Shown here: in pieces, positions 46,596 through 59,126 of the stretch
Position numbering within the stretch: the first letter of the stretch is position 1
How the letters are laid out: the number at the start of each line of letters is the position of its first letter
Source of the DNA: Mercurialis annua
Lineage: Eukaryota; Streptophyta; Magnoliopsida; Malpighiales; Euphorbiaceae
Reading direction: 5' to 3'
Assembly (NCBI RefSeq): GCF_937616625.2
Contig: NC_065571.1
Coordinates: 24,812,201-24,876,200, forward strand
DNA: 64,000 nucleotides
Translations under genes and position numbers: made by a program
Notes under the pieces: model-generated
Databases searched by the model: none
Told to the model about the DNA's origin: nothing
What the model saw: only the letters and a program-made list of their open reading frames with translations

Positions 46596-49500
46596 TTCGG
46601 TTTCAAACTAAGGCCTTATGCATGTTATATGTTATGTGTTTTGGTATGATAAGTTTATGTCGTGTCATAGGAACTACTGCAGAATTAGGATTCATGTCTT
46701 GTCTTTTAAAACGTCATCTTTTGTTTTCAAACTTTTAGCCTACATCTTAAAGGTGATGTCTGTCAATATATATTTGGTGTTGATTCTATGATTGATAATT
46801 AATTTCACTTGGATGTTGCTTGCTGTGTTTTATCTTGCTGAGGTTATTTCCCTTGGGTGATTATAATTGCTTTCGGTTTCTCGGAAAATCTTAGGTTGGT
46901 AAATTTTTCTAAACTCATACTTGGGTATGATGTTGTTTGATAAATTTTGGCGTTTATGCCTGATACGATTTAGAATATATGGTATGGTTACGGTCATTTT
47001 ACATGATGCATTGAACTGCTTTTGCCTTATAAATAAAGTACACCTTGACTTTGGCCTCGATTGTTGATTTTAAATGTGATCGTATGTTGGGCGTTAGCCT
47101 TGTCTTTTTATTAAAGAGATTTTGGGATGAACCTTAAAAGGTGTTTTGATGGTCATGCACTATTTGACCACATGTTGATTTAAAGATTTTTATTGAGAAT
47201 ATTGTTTTATCCGATTTGTGTTTCGATACAAAATCATAAGAGAAGTTTTATTTTAAATTCTTAAAAAGTTTGATTTTGGGATGAGTTATCAGTAAAAAGA
47301 AATTCTTGTATTTTGAAATATTATGTTTGGTTTGCTGTTAACAAGCAATGATTTCAAAATGATATTTTATGAGATGAGCCATTATTTTAAGAATTTAACG
47401 TTGAAGTTATTTTATCATGTTGTAGTATGTCATCACTTTTAATTTTTGGGATTTATGGAATAGATGTTGGAGTTAAAGATTTCTCATTTGAGTTTTTAAA
47501 TTACTGTTTAGCAGTTGAGTTATGTTGAGCTCCCAAATTTGAAAAGATGGAAATTTGATTAAAATATTTTTCTGAATTTACAAATATTTTCAATACGTTT
47601 TATAAACGGTTGTTTTGGATTCGATTTGGGTCACCCAAATTTAGGAGTTGAGCTTGATAGTTGTAATAACTCGGCTAGCTCGATGATTTTATGGTTTGAG
47701 ATACTTGGGTATCCGTTTTAAAAAATTGATAAATAAGAAGAGACTTTTACAAATTGTGATTTTGTTTTAACCGTGGTGTTCAACAAAATTTGTAAGTTTT
47801 CATATTTGACTTTAAGATTTCAAAATAAATTTTGAAGCGTTTTCTTGGAAGATTAAATGTTACAGAATGATTTGTTACGAAAATTTAAGCTTGTTTTAGC
47901 ATATCTTGATTTTGTCTCAAAGTATATTTGGGTTAATTTTGTATAATGGCATATGCTTACATAATTTATGGGTTGTAAAAATCATAATATTTTTGGTTTT
48001 AATTTTCGTTGTATAATTCGCTTACCTGTTGGACTAAGTTAATTGTTTTGTTTCATCTATTCTTGCGAAGTATCACGCGGAATGATTTATTTCATGCGGT
48101 TATGGTAATTACCTGATTTTTGGTTTGATTGTGAGTCGAACTTTTGTTCAGACCCTGTTTTGATATAGTATCAATTGGGGATAAGCTGGGTTTGCTATAT
48201 TGTTGTTGGATCAAAATCTTTGGGTTTCGATATCGAGGAAGATGAGGGAAATATTCCTTTGGATTGGTTGATGATTTCTGATTATCCTAGGACAGATATT
48301 AGAAACTCTGAACCCAGAAGATATATCGGTGTATTAATACACTGGTGTTTCCATCAAGTCTGATGATGCGATGCGGGAGCTGGCGGTAAGTTTTGTAGGA
48401 ACATATTGATGTGTTATTTCTTTGGGAATAAGCTCAGTATAAATTGAGGTTAGTGAAATATCTTATATGATAGAGTTGTAATGAATTTATTAGGATGAGT
48501 TGTCATATAGCGTCGAGTGTTGCTAGGTTGCAAGTAACGAATTTGAGAAATATTTTGAGGTTATCGAGTGCACATCTCACGGAGTGTAACGTCTAGCAAA
48601 TATTTTATTGAGAAGTTGATTTCAAAGGTTAAATTGTTCAAATATTTGAAATATTTTCAACACGTAATTGTGCCCAGACATATCATGAACATGCATTTTG
48701 AATGTCACGAATAGGTTTGCATTGAACACTGAGTATGTTCACTAAATAAAAGATAAATTAATAATTGATACACGCATAATAGTACATGAATCACGTGCAT
48801 AGAAATGATTAGGGTTGGATGCAACTCTTTGGGGATGAGAGCTGTCATCACCTTGGTGAACAATTATGAAAAATGAATTTTATCGATAAAGTGTTTTGAG
48901 AAAGATATTTTGAAACGAACTCGCGAGTCACATTGTGATATATTTATTTATAAATTTGTTGGATTTCAAATGATTATGAAACTGTTACCGAAAGGTAGCT
49001 AGACAAATACTCTGTGATGATGGTGATGGTTATTGGACGTTTACGTTGTGAGTGATTGGCGTGTAGAATAAGAATCTTGTCGTTATGAGTAAGAGTGATT
49101 TTGAGATTGCGCTCGAGATATAGTTATATCAAGTGCGGTTTATGGTTAAATTCAGATTAGGAAGTGTTCATGATAATTTTCCGATTTGTGATTTAAGGAT
49201 TTGTAGATTAAGGATATTGGTTATGCTCATGTGTATGTATACACTGTATTTTTAAAAGAGACCTTATCTTTTCAAAATTGAAATAGTCCAAGTATTTTAG
49301 TGTATTGATATAAAGGTATTTCACAAACAAGAGATTTGCATTGCTAAATTTACCCTTCTGAGGAAAGGAAGATATTTTTGTCAAATTTGGTTCAAAAGGA
49401 ATAATAAATTTTTCGGTTGAACGATTCTTCAAATAGTGTTTTGTTTGAAAAAATTTAAAAGCGACTTAAATTTTGGATGTTTGAAATATCAATGTGCATT

Positions 49501-50903
49501 TTGAATACATGGAATCTTGCGACAGTTTGACTTTTACGAGAAAAGTATAAACCATTTAAAAAGTGTTTTAACAAGATTGAATTAAAGAGAACATAAATTT
49601 TATCAGTTGAACTGTTTTATAGATTTGCAAATGTATTGGAAAGTAAGAGGAAATTTCAGATTTAAAATGTGAATATTTTGAAAATTTTCAAGGGTTTGCA
49701 AAACCGATGGTTTTTCAACGGTAAAGGTATTTCGATTTTGAATGAAAAAGGAGGTATAAGACGTAGAGTCTTTTAAACAGGGTGAAAAATTTTGTATATA
49801 AAATATTTTGTACTAAAATATTTTATACCCACAGGGGTTGGTTTTGAGCATAGCCGACAATCCGGTCGTAGTAAACGGGTCGTATTGATATTTCGTTGTA
49901 TACGAGGTTATAGTCAATTGATTGAATAATTTTGAGAATTTGAGTTCGATTTGGTTATCTAAGATAGTTGATTCAGAATCGGGAATCGCGGTTAATAGGT
50001 TTCGACATCCATGATTGGTTTATCGATTTTGTTAATTAATGGTATTATTGTAATGTTTGTATATAGTTTTGAGCATTTTTGAACACTTGTTGTAAGAGAT
50101 AAATTTTTTAAGTTGTCTGATGCAATCAATGTTCAGTGTAGTCGTGGCGTTATGTTTCTGAGTGATCAGGAGAATCATTTTGATGGATATTGTTTATCAC
50201 TGATATAGAAATTTTTGTTATCATAAGAGAGGTCCGCTTTTCTTTGAATTGCGATATGAGTTTTTGTGTTTTATGATTCACAAGTTAATTGTATTATCGA
50301 GTTGGTACTAAATCGTTAGGATTAAATGATTATTATAATGTTGATTTTGGAACTGAAATATTATCAGAAGTTTATTGGGTTTGTTATCGATAATTTTGAT
50401 GTAGAGATGCTATAAGTGGAAGTATGTAAGTGTGTTAGAACAATATATTTTATCAGCTATGTTTGCAGTGTTATTGTTTTGTCTAAGGCAAAAGATTTTG
50501 GAATTATATAATTATAGTTGAGCTTAGCGCTTAATCTTGTATTTGACATTGAGGATTTTATAATAGATGAGTTTTGAGCTGGTTCTGGAAGCCACTTCGG
50601 TATAAAGTAATTGTGACTCTCAATTGAATAATTGTTGATTATTCACATTGTGTTGATCGAGTGATTGTTGGAGCACCGAGTTGATAGAATAGAAATTGGT
50701 TACTTGAGGAATGTTCTTAAGAGACAGAGTTTGTTATGCAAATTTGTTATTTTTCTTTCCTTAATTCCTTTGGGTAACATATTTATGTGTTTTCACGTTT
50801 GTTACGTGTATTTTTGTTCAGACGACAAATAGTTTTATGATATGTTTTACGTGGATTGTTTTGTTTTAAATTCGAGGACGAATTTTTATTAAGTTGGGGA
50901 GAA
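46596..50903 (+). other. Internal region of the LARD-like element, no coding domains
   Basis: This is 4.3 kb of AT-rich DNA. The longest ORFs are 60-75 codons and none resembles gag, protease, reverse transcriptase or integrase. A segment near 47618-47690 (TTTGGGTCACCCAAAT, then AATAACTCGGCTAGCTC) is a diverged copy of a block found inside the LTRs near 45300. It ends with the polypurine tract AAGTTGGGGAGAA (50891-50903). Confidence 0.75.
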
Positions 50904-53900
50904 TGTAATATCCCGTGTTTTCAAACTTGTTTTGATGGTTTGGTTGTTCGTTTAAATTTGGTTTGTGATGGACTTTGGTTGTGTTTTCGCTTCGACATGT
51001 TCTCGTTGTGATTCCAACTTATTTTTGGATTGATATATGTTCGGATTAGCATATGTGGTGTCTTGGTTGTGTTATGTTGAGTGACTTATGTGTACCCCTT
51101 GAGCCTATAAGTATTTGATGTTAAATTGATTTATTTCCGGGTTGTTATCGAAACAATGTTTGCATGTTTTTCAAATCTGCCATGTTGTAGTAAAACGTAC
51201 ATATCTCCCAATTGAATCGTCGGATCGGGCTGCCCTTTGGATATATTGTACATAAGAGGATTATCTTTCATTCGACCGTTCGGACCGTCGTTTCGAACCG
51301 TTTTCGGGTCAACCGGACCTGCTGGGTAGATCAAGCCGTAGGTCCGGTCCACTTCGTTTTTGGTTAGAACAGTGGGTCAACCGGTCCTATAACTGGACCT
51401 GCTGGGTAGAACCGGCCGTAGGTCCGGTCATCTTCGTTTTTGCATATTTAAACTCCGTTTCTGCGATCTATGTTGGCGCAGCGGGAGGCGCGGGTCCGAA
51501 TCGTATATTTCAATTCAAAATCGAAATTCCAACAATCCGGATCCTAAAGTTGATCATATCAACAAATGGATCGTCGTATCATTTATTAATTAAAGCACGC
51601 ATCTAGGAATCGTAAGAAGAATACCTATGTCGATTCTCCAACGATTCTTGTAGTCCCGAAAGTACGGCGACCTCAAGCTCGTCCACACGAGTATGCGTCC
51701 GATTGAATCCTCGCCTTGAAGTAATCCTGCAAGAGTTCCTCTTGCCGAGCAGCCCTAAGCTCAAACTCTCGCCGCGATCACTACCTTGCTCGGATGTATG
51801 AAAAACGTCGCCAAGTTTTTCCCTTAATTGATGAATACTTGAACTCCTTCAAGTGCTTTCTCTCTCTACAACTTTGTAGTGAGATGTGTGTTGTGTGGTG
51901 TAGTGAAATGAGCAAGGACATGCTCTATTTATAGGTTAGAGCATGTCTTAAGAATGCAACACCTTGCATGCTAGGTGTCACACACCAAGCAAAGGTGTTG
52001 CCACCACATGACACCTTTCATGTGGTGACATCACATAGGTGACATCATATAAGTGATGTCATCATATGACATCACACATATGACATAGGCTTATCTCATT
52101 GCATCATCACCATGACATCATCATTCCATTAGCTTATGATTAATGATTTAAGTATCATTAATTACACTAATTAATTACTTAAACCTTTTAATCATAAAAC
52201 TTGGTTAAAATATAATTAGGTTCCTACTAATTTATAACTCTTATAAATTAGTCCCTAATTAACTTGGACATAGTACAATTAGGTTCTTACTAATTTATAA
52301 CTCTTACAAATTAGTCCTTAATTTGTACTTGTTTTTCATCTTAGATTAATTTCCGAGATATGCTAGTATCTATATGAAATCGATCTTTCGTAAACTCAAT
52401 CGGTTGCACACTCTATTGTGTGTGACTAACTAGGTTCAGATCTATATGGTAACGAGAGTCATGAGAAACGCCTTTCTTATATTAAATAATTAAATCCCAT
52501 TTAATTATTAATTCTCGTAGATCGAGAGTGACGTCTAGCAACATATCACGACCCCCAAATAGAGATGAATGTTTCGATGCATTCTTTATGAACCATTGTT
52601 CATAATACCGTACACTCAATATTCCTTTCATCAAAGATTCCAATCTCGACTAGTGTCACGGTTAAGTCAAACACTGTTTGTCTTGATCATATGACCTCAT
52701 CTCTCAATTCTAATTCTTGATAAATATGACTTCCACTAGAAACAACTTTCTATGTAAGTCATATACACCTACGCAGGTTTTATCATCCATCAAGAATAAT
52801 TCGAGATAGCATAGAATCTTGTCTCCGTTCATCCAGAGTGATGAATCCTTTCTAGGTTAAACCCCTATCTCCATATGCAACTAATTAGAGCCAACACATC
52901 CCGCGGCCCTAGCTCATGAAAGATCTAGGGTTAAGGAGTATCAAACTCTAATCACCTATATACAAGATAGTGTCACCGCAAGTCAAAGGACATATGTACA
53001 ATTATGAACTAGATGACATTAAATTGACTTCGATGAATTACCATGTATAAGTCATCTATCGTCACTTGTTCGACTCACTCAACAACTTGAGTGTCCACAT
53101 GTTTATTCTGATCCCCATCAAGTAGTATGAGACTCACTACTTCCTATAATTAGTAACTCTTTACTAATCATGAGAATAAACAGAGGTGACGATCTTTCCG
53201 GGATAATGCGATGCCCTTATTCGTAGGACCCCATCGATCGTGAACGATAATTTAGATCACTTGTATAATAGAATCTGTCACTCATATTCTTACTACCTTA
53301 AGAATAGATTCTATCACAATGTGATAAGGACAATATGTATTAAATAAACACTTAGTTGATGAGACACTTAGTTCAAATAAAAACATATATATCATTGCCA
53401 ATGGGATTTGTTTATACAAGAATAAATACAAAATGGCCCTAGGGCACAAACTACTAACAATCTAATCAGCCCCCTTTCGATTTTAGAAACCCTAAACTCT
53501 TTCTAAACTCTTTCTAAACGTTTCTCACTCGATCTTTGGTGCCTCAATCAGTTGGTAAGTGATTAATCGATCTCTTTTCATTCCAAAATTTTGAATCATC
53601 TTTTGATTCGATTAGTGGTTCATCTTGTCTTTTGATTTCGTTCTTGTAGCATTGGATCTACCTTGTTTCTGAGATTTTCTTACTCTTTGGATTGATAAGG
53701 TATCTAATCTTTTTACTCAATTTGATTGTTGTGTTGTGATGTTGTTGTTCATGTTTTGTGATGTTGTTTGTTGTGACTATGGTTTGGATGAATAGTGGTT
53801 GTTCTTACATGTTCTAGGGTTGATTTATTATGTTGATATTATTGTTATCATCCATTGCATGTTTATTAAATTTAATCAAGAATCGGTTACCTTAAATTAA

Positions 53901-55928
53901 CAATTTCATATTGCTTTATGTATAAACTGTTTTGAATTGATTAGGGCTGCCCATAACTAAATCATCATGTTATAAATAATTGGATTTTATTATAGTTGAT
54001 TCATATTAGGAGGATTATGTATAACACTATTTGATGCATAAATTTGTCATTCATTGTAGTAATTGACTCGTATGTTCTTGGTTGGTTAATTTGAATCAGA
54101 ATTGAGTTATCCAATTGTTAGTTCATGTGCGGTTTAGAATTATGGATTCATTTGGATATTATAAATTGTTTGGTTGCCTATATTTGTCCAAGCATGATTA
54201 TGGGGCTGATTTGCATGTCTTTGCGATTCATAATTGTTGGGCTATCTATTGTTGTTTTGAATCCAAGTTTGGTGATTGTTAAATGAGTTGGTATGTTGAT
54301 GAAATGCATGTAAACTGTTTTAACTTAATTTAAATGTTTAGGGCTGTTTTGTATAATGTTTTTAGGATAATGTTATACTTGGATTGTGGTGGTTAGTTTG
54401 GTTATTGTCATTGCTTGGGCATGAGGAATACACTTATTGTTAATTTGTTTGCTAAGGCATGTTTTGACTTGTGTTGTCTATTAAAGCATGTTGGTTCATT
54501 ATGGATTTTATCAAACACTTTGTTACGTGTTGATTAATTGGTTAGTTAAGCGATATTGAGTTCCTTGCTTTTCAAACTTGGGTTTTGGATTATTAATTGA
54601 TTCTGGATTTTTAAACATTGGGTTACAACTTGGTTATGTTGGATCGGGTTAGACTTGGGTCGCCCGACATGTGAGTTAAGCTTGGAAGTCTTTATTGACT
54701 CGGCTAAGTACAATTTTGGCTTTTGAAATGTTTTACCAAATAGTTTGAAAAGTTTTCCAGATTATTTTTTCAAATGGAACTCAATAGGGCTTAACCTGTT
54801 TTGCGGTTTTGGCATATGGTTGGTGTTTGTGTAATCAATCTTTTTTAGTTTGTGCTTTGGTTTTGTTGTGTTGTGCTTGTCCTATGTGGTGTTTAATACT
54901 CTTTAGAGTTAGGGTCCGTTTTTAATTTATTATTTACACATTGTTAGACTTGTCGATTGTTCGTGCTCCGTAGACGAACCAGGATTAGTTGCTTGCCAGG
55001 TTATCACGTGGATTAGCAAGCTGTGAGTTTGTACTTACTATTTACCGCTTTATTAAGTAAATTGTTATTTTAATATATAAATATATATTGTATGTATATT
55101 TCGAACATTTTTTCCATTATGGCTTTTAGTTGGAACATGCTACCTAATGGGCATTATTAGGACTGCGTGCACACCGGTATTGATCTAGATAAGGTATGTG
55201 ATATGTGGGGGTAACTCGGTGGTAGCCTAGCTCTCGGGACCCAGTAGAGTAACTCGGTGTAGCTCAGGTCTCGGGACTCTGGTTATGAATTAAGAGTGGT
55301 TGGTGTTAACTCTGTATAGCTCAGCTCTCGGGACCAGGCCTAATGGATTATGGTTATATTAGTATTGTGGATTAGGGTTCCATCTATTATACGTAATGTT
55401 CATATTAAATGTTTTAAAAGGGTTTTAAAGGTTTTCCACTTGATAAATGTAAATAGTGGTATTAACTCATCTCAGTATATCTGACCCTGTTGTTTTCCCA
55501 AATTTTTCCGGGTTATGATATGAGCGAGTCAGCTGCTCTCCGGTTCTTTATTTCCTCGGAGGTTTTACTATATTTAATAAGGTTATTAAACTGATTTTAT
55601 TTTTAGACCGCAGTAGTAAATTGAAGTCTTATGTCGAATACTTTTATAAATTTATTCAATAAATTATTGCTATTTTGGCATTCTTTTATTAACTTGGGTT
55701 AATATATACTTCTGCCATGTTTAAGACTCAGAGTTGGCTGAGCACTTTATAATAAATGTTGTATATTATGAACTGCTAGAACTAGGCTGAAGTCTCGGTT
55801 GCCCCCGAGCATTGCTTTTCTTGCAGGCTTATGTATTTGTTGGTTATCTGCAAGGCTAGCTACGGGTTTTGGTACAACCATACCCATACCCTAGCGCCGG
55901 TCGTGATTCATGAAAATGGGCCGTGACA
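50904..55928 (+). mobile_element. 3' LTR of the LARD-like element, split by a copia solo LTR
   Basis: It starts TGTAATATCCCGTGTTTTC and ends GGGCCGTGACA next to satellite. Excluding the 1989-bp insert and its 5-bp duplication it is 3031 bp. The TATA-like TATTTAAA is at 51445-51452. It has an insert-free counterpart in the 5' LTR, where TCTGCGATCTAATCAGCC is continuous (44112-44129). Confidence 0.93.
51471..53459 (-). mobile_element. Copia solo LTR with ATCTA target duplication
   Basis: The 1989-bp sequence is bounded by TGTTGGCGCAGCGGG and CTACTAACA, flanked by ATCTA at 51466-51470 and 53460-53464. The empty site is visible in the sister 5' LTR near 44117-44121. It is closely similar to the LTR at 39259-41239, whose polypurine tract shows that the transcriptional direction is minus. 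Confidence 0.95.
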
Positions 55929-56284
55929 GTTTAGAAAGGTTACGACACAAATCCAAATGTTTCACCTTTTTAGCGATTTAAGCCAAATGTTTACATACGT
56001 TACGAAACAAACCAAACATTTCGCCTGTTTAGCGATGTAAGCCAAATGTTTAAAAAGTTACGAAACAAACCAAACGTTTCGTCTTTTTAGCGATTTAAGC
56101 CAAACGTTTACAAACGTTACAAAACCCTTTTTAGCAATTTAAGTCAAACGTTTACAAATGCTACGAAGCAAATCCAAATGTTTCACCTTTTTAGTGATTT
56201 AAAACAAACTTTTACAAACGTTACAAAACAAATCCAAATGTTTCACCTTTTTAGCGATTTAAGCCAAACGTTTACAAACGTTAC
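55929..56284 (+). repeat. Satellite array D, left part
   Basis: Plus-oriented 60-bp units lie between the LARD-like element and the solo LTR. Private variants AAACCCTTTTTAGCAATTTA-like (56124) and ACAAATGCTACGAAGCAAAT (56153) reappear near 61195 and 61227. Confidence 0.93.
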
Positions 56285-56456
56285 TGTAATATCCCATATT
56301 TTTCTTTTTAATATTTTTAAATTAGTTCAAAATTTTTATTTTAATTTCTGCATTCCGTCAAGTTTTAGATAATTTATTATTATTTTTATAATATATTTTA
56401 TTTTAGTCGTTCGTTTATTCAATTCGTGGTTGATTTATATTAATAAATTTTTAAAA

Positions 56457-56499
<43 letters not shown>

Positions 56500-59126
56500 T
56501 TGCATGCAAATCATGCACACTTTTTAACTTCCACGTTAAAAGGCTCATTAATATGGTAGGTGGCCAATGCATTAGGAAGCCCATTCAATTTTGCTCTTAT
56601 TTTCTAATTTTTCCAAGGCAGCAGCGTGTTTTCTTCTTCCTTTCCATTCTTGTATATATCATAGACTATATATATATCTGATAACAAACTCTAATCTTTT
56701 TTCACATATCATTCAAACCCTAGCCGACTTTACTCTATCTTTCCTTGGGTTTTATCGCTGCCATTCTTATCCAAAACATCTTGGCGTTATTGGGTAAGTC
56801 CTTGCATTTTCTGTTTTAGTTTTGCTTATAACGGCACTTCCGTTCGCTTAATCGTTCTCCTTCGTTATTACGCAATTTTCAGTTCTGTTTCGTCCTAGTC
56901 GAAATAGACTCATGCCTCTACGATTCCCTAGCTTGTTTTTGTGGAACGGTACGTAATCAATCTCATTTTAATCTTCGTCGTCTCACCGTATCGGTTTTTT
57001 TCTCACTGTGTTCTTTAGTCTGTTTCTTGCTGATTCCTCTATTTTTCTTTTTCTTTGATTTTGGTTGCTTATTATTGCTTAGTCTCTGGGCATGTTAGTT
57101 CTTATGTGTTTAAGCTAAGCTTGACGTTGTAATGTTGATTATACTGTTGTTCTTGATCTATGGGTCGCAGGTTTAGTCTGAATTATTTATATATTGTTTA
57201 GCTTGGTTGTTATAGAATTGGAAAGTTGATGTTGAAGTTGCAGGTTTCGGTTTTTTTTCCTGGATTGTATGTGTAATTGGTGTTGTAAGGTAGAGGACGA
57301 TGACATGTCTCTTGGTGATTGGATGATTTGTTTTGCTTTTGGCCAAAGGGTTATGTTAGTCACAAATTTGTTTTCAATTAATCAAATAAATCCTTTAAAT
57401 TATTTATTAACTATTTACAGTTGATTATTGAATTTAATCTACGGATTTAGTTCCGATTTTTAAATTAGCAATTCAATTATCAATTATGATTTCAATTTAA
57501 ATTTCAATTTGGGGATTTCAATTTGGGGATTTCAATTTGGGGATTTCAATTGAAATTAAAAGTTGCCAATTTCGTAATATTATTTTTAAAAGCTAAAGAT
57601 AATATTTGAGTTATTAAATTAATTATTATTATTATTATTATTTAATTGTTATTTTTATTTTGACTTTGTGTGCCAATTGGACTAAATTTATAATTTAGCC
57701 TTTTAAATTATTTATTGATTCATTTAATGAGATATTTTGCCGGTAAATTTTAATTACTTGTATTTTAAGATATTGAGTTCCAATTTAATATTTTATCAAT
57801 TGGGTTTATTTTAAATTATAAACTAAGGTTTATAATTTTAGATTAATGTTTGGATCGGGTTAGACTTGAGTCGCCTGACATCTGAGGTTAGCCTAGCAGT
57901 TATCGGTAACTCGGCTAACTATTGTCGGTTTTGAAAAATAATTATTATTTAAATAATATTTTTCTAAATGGATTTTAAAGTAAGAACTCAATAGAATTGT
58001 TTGATTGGACATTTCTACCTATTGAGTATTTTGTGTTGTTTTGGACTGTTTAATTCCGACGTGTTATTTGTGCTATTCCTATGTGGTGTCTAGTACTCTC
58101 TAGAGTTAGGGTCTGTTTTTAATAATTATCTTATTTGTCTAGACTCGACTACTGTTCGTGCTTCAGAGGCGAACTAGGATTAGTTGCTTGCCAGTTATCA
58201 CATGAATTAGTAAGCAGTGAGTTTGTACTTACTATTTATCGCTTTATTAAGTAAATTGTTATTTTAATATATAGACATATATTGTATGTATATTTCGAAT
58301 TGTTTTTTCATTATGGCTTTTAGTTGGAACATGCTACCTAATGGGCATCATTAGGATTGCGTGTGCACTGGTATTGATCTAGATAAGGTATGTGATATGT
58401 GGTGGTAACTCGATGTGAGCATAGCTCTCGTGACCAGTAGAGTAACTCGGTGTAGCTAAGGTCTCGGGACTCTGGTTTTGAATTAAAGAGTGGTCAGTGG
58501 TAACTCGGTGTAGCTCAGCTCTCGGGACCAGGCCTATTGGATTATGGTTATATTTAGTATTGTGGATTAGGGTTCCAACTATTATACGTAATGTTGTTAT
58601 TAAATGTTTTAAACGGTTTTAAAGGTTTTCCACTTGATAAATGTAAATAGTGGTATAAACTCATCTCAGTATATCTGACCCCGTTGTTTTTGCCAATTTT
58701 TCCCAGAGTTATGATCTGAGAGAGTCTGGTGATCTCCGTCCTTACTTTTCTCGTATGTTTCATTTATTTTAGTAAAACTATCAAACTGTTTTATTCTTAG
58801 ACTTCAGTAGTTGACTAGACGTCTTTATTTTTATTACAAGTGTTGTCGGATTGGTCCGACTGGATATATTGCTTTGGCATGTTTATACTGTTTACTTTGT
58901 TTACTTTTATTCCATATTAGAGACTCGTAGTTGAACGAGTATTTATAATATTAAATATTGAATATTATAACTGCTAGAATTAGATTGAAGTCTCGGTTGC
59001 CCCCGAGCATTGGTTTTCTTGCAGGTTTATCTAATTGTTGTTTATCCGCAAGGCTAGCTACGGGTTTTGGTACAACCATAACTATACCCCAGTGCCGGTC
59101 GCGATTCATGAAAATGGGTCGTGACA
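56285..59126 (+). mobile_element. Solo LTR, gypsy family B, in satellite with GTTAC duplication
   Basis: The 2842-bp LTR starts TGTAATATCCCATATTTTTC and ends GGGTCGTGACA, flanked by GTTAC at 56280-56284 and 59127-59131. GTTAC is the satellite's own sequence (ACGTTACGAAA), so the insertion point inside a unit is exact. It shares the family B blocks: GGGTTAGACTTGAGTCGCCT near 57855, the AACTCGGT triplet, TCTCGGTTGCCCCCGAGCAT and the 3' end. There is no internal region. Confidence 0.96.
56459..56494. repeat. (AT)n microsatellite in solo LTR
   Basis: A run of about 18 AT dinucleotides lies upstream of the LTR core promoter (TATATATATAT near 56668). Confidence 0.93.

Larger units (their letters stand above)
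43681..55928 (+). mobile_element. Non-coding gypsy-type LTR element (LARD-like)
   Basis: It consists of a truncated 5' LTR (43681-46579), a primer-binding site, a 4.3-kb internal region without coding capacity, a polypurine tract, and a 3' LTR (50904-55928) that contains a nested copia solo LTR. LTR length without the insert is about 3.03 kb. The tail before the 3' LTR (TTCGAGGACGAAT, then GTTGGGGAGAATG) is like that of Tekay/Del-type chromoviruses. Lack of gag-pol with long LTRs suits a large retrotransposon derivative that would need proteins supplied by relatives. Confidence 0.85.

Noticed and set aside
46596..50903. Hidden gag-pol in the LARD-like internal region
   Set aside because: I looked for integrase, reverse transcriptase and zinc-knuckle patterns on both strands and found none. 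Only the FEDE-like tail before the polypurine tract is reminiscent of gypsy elements.
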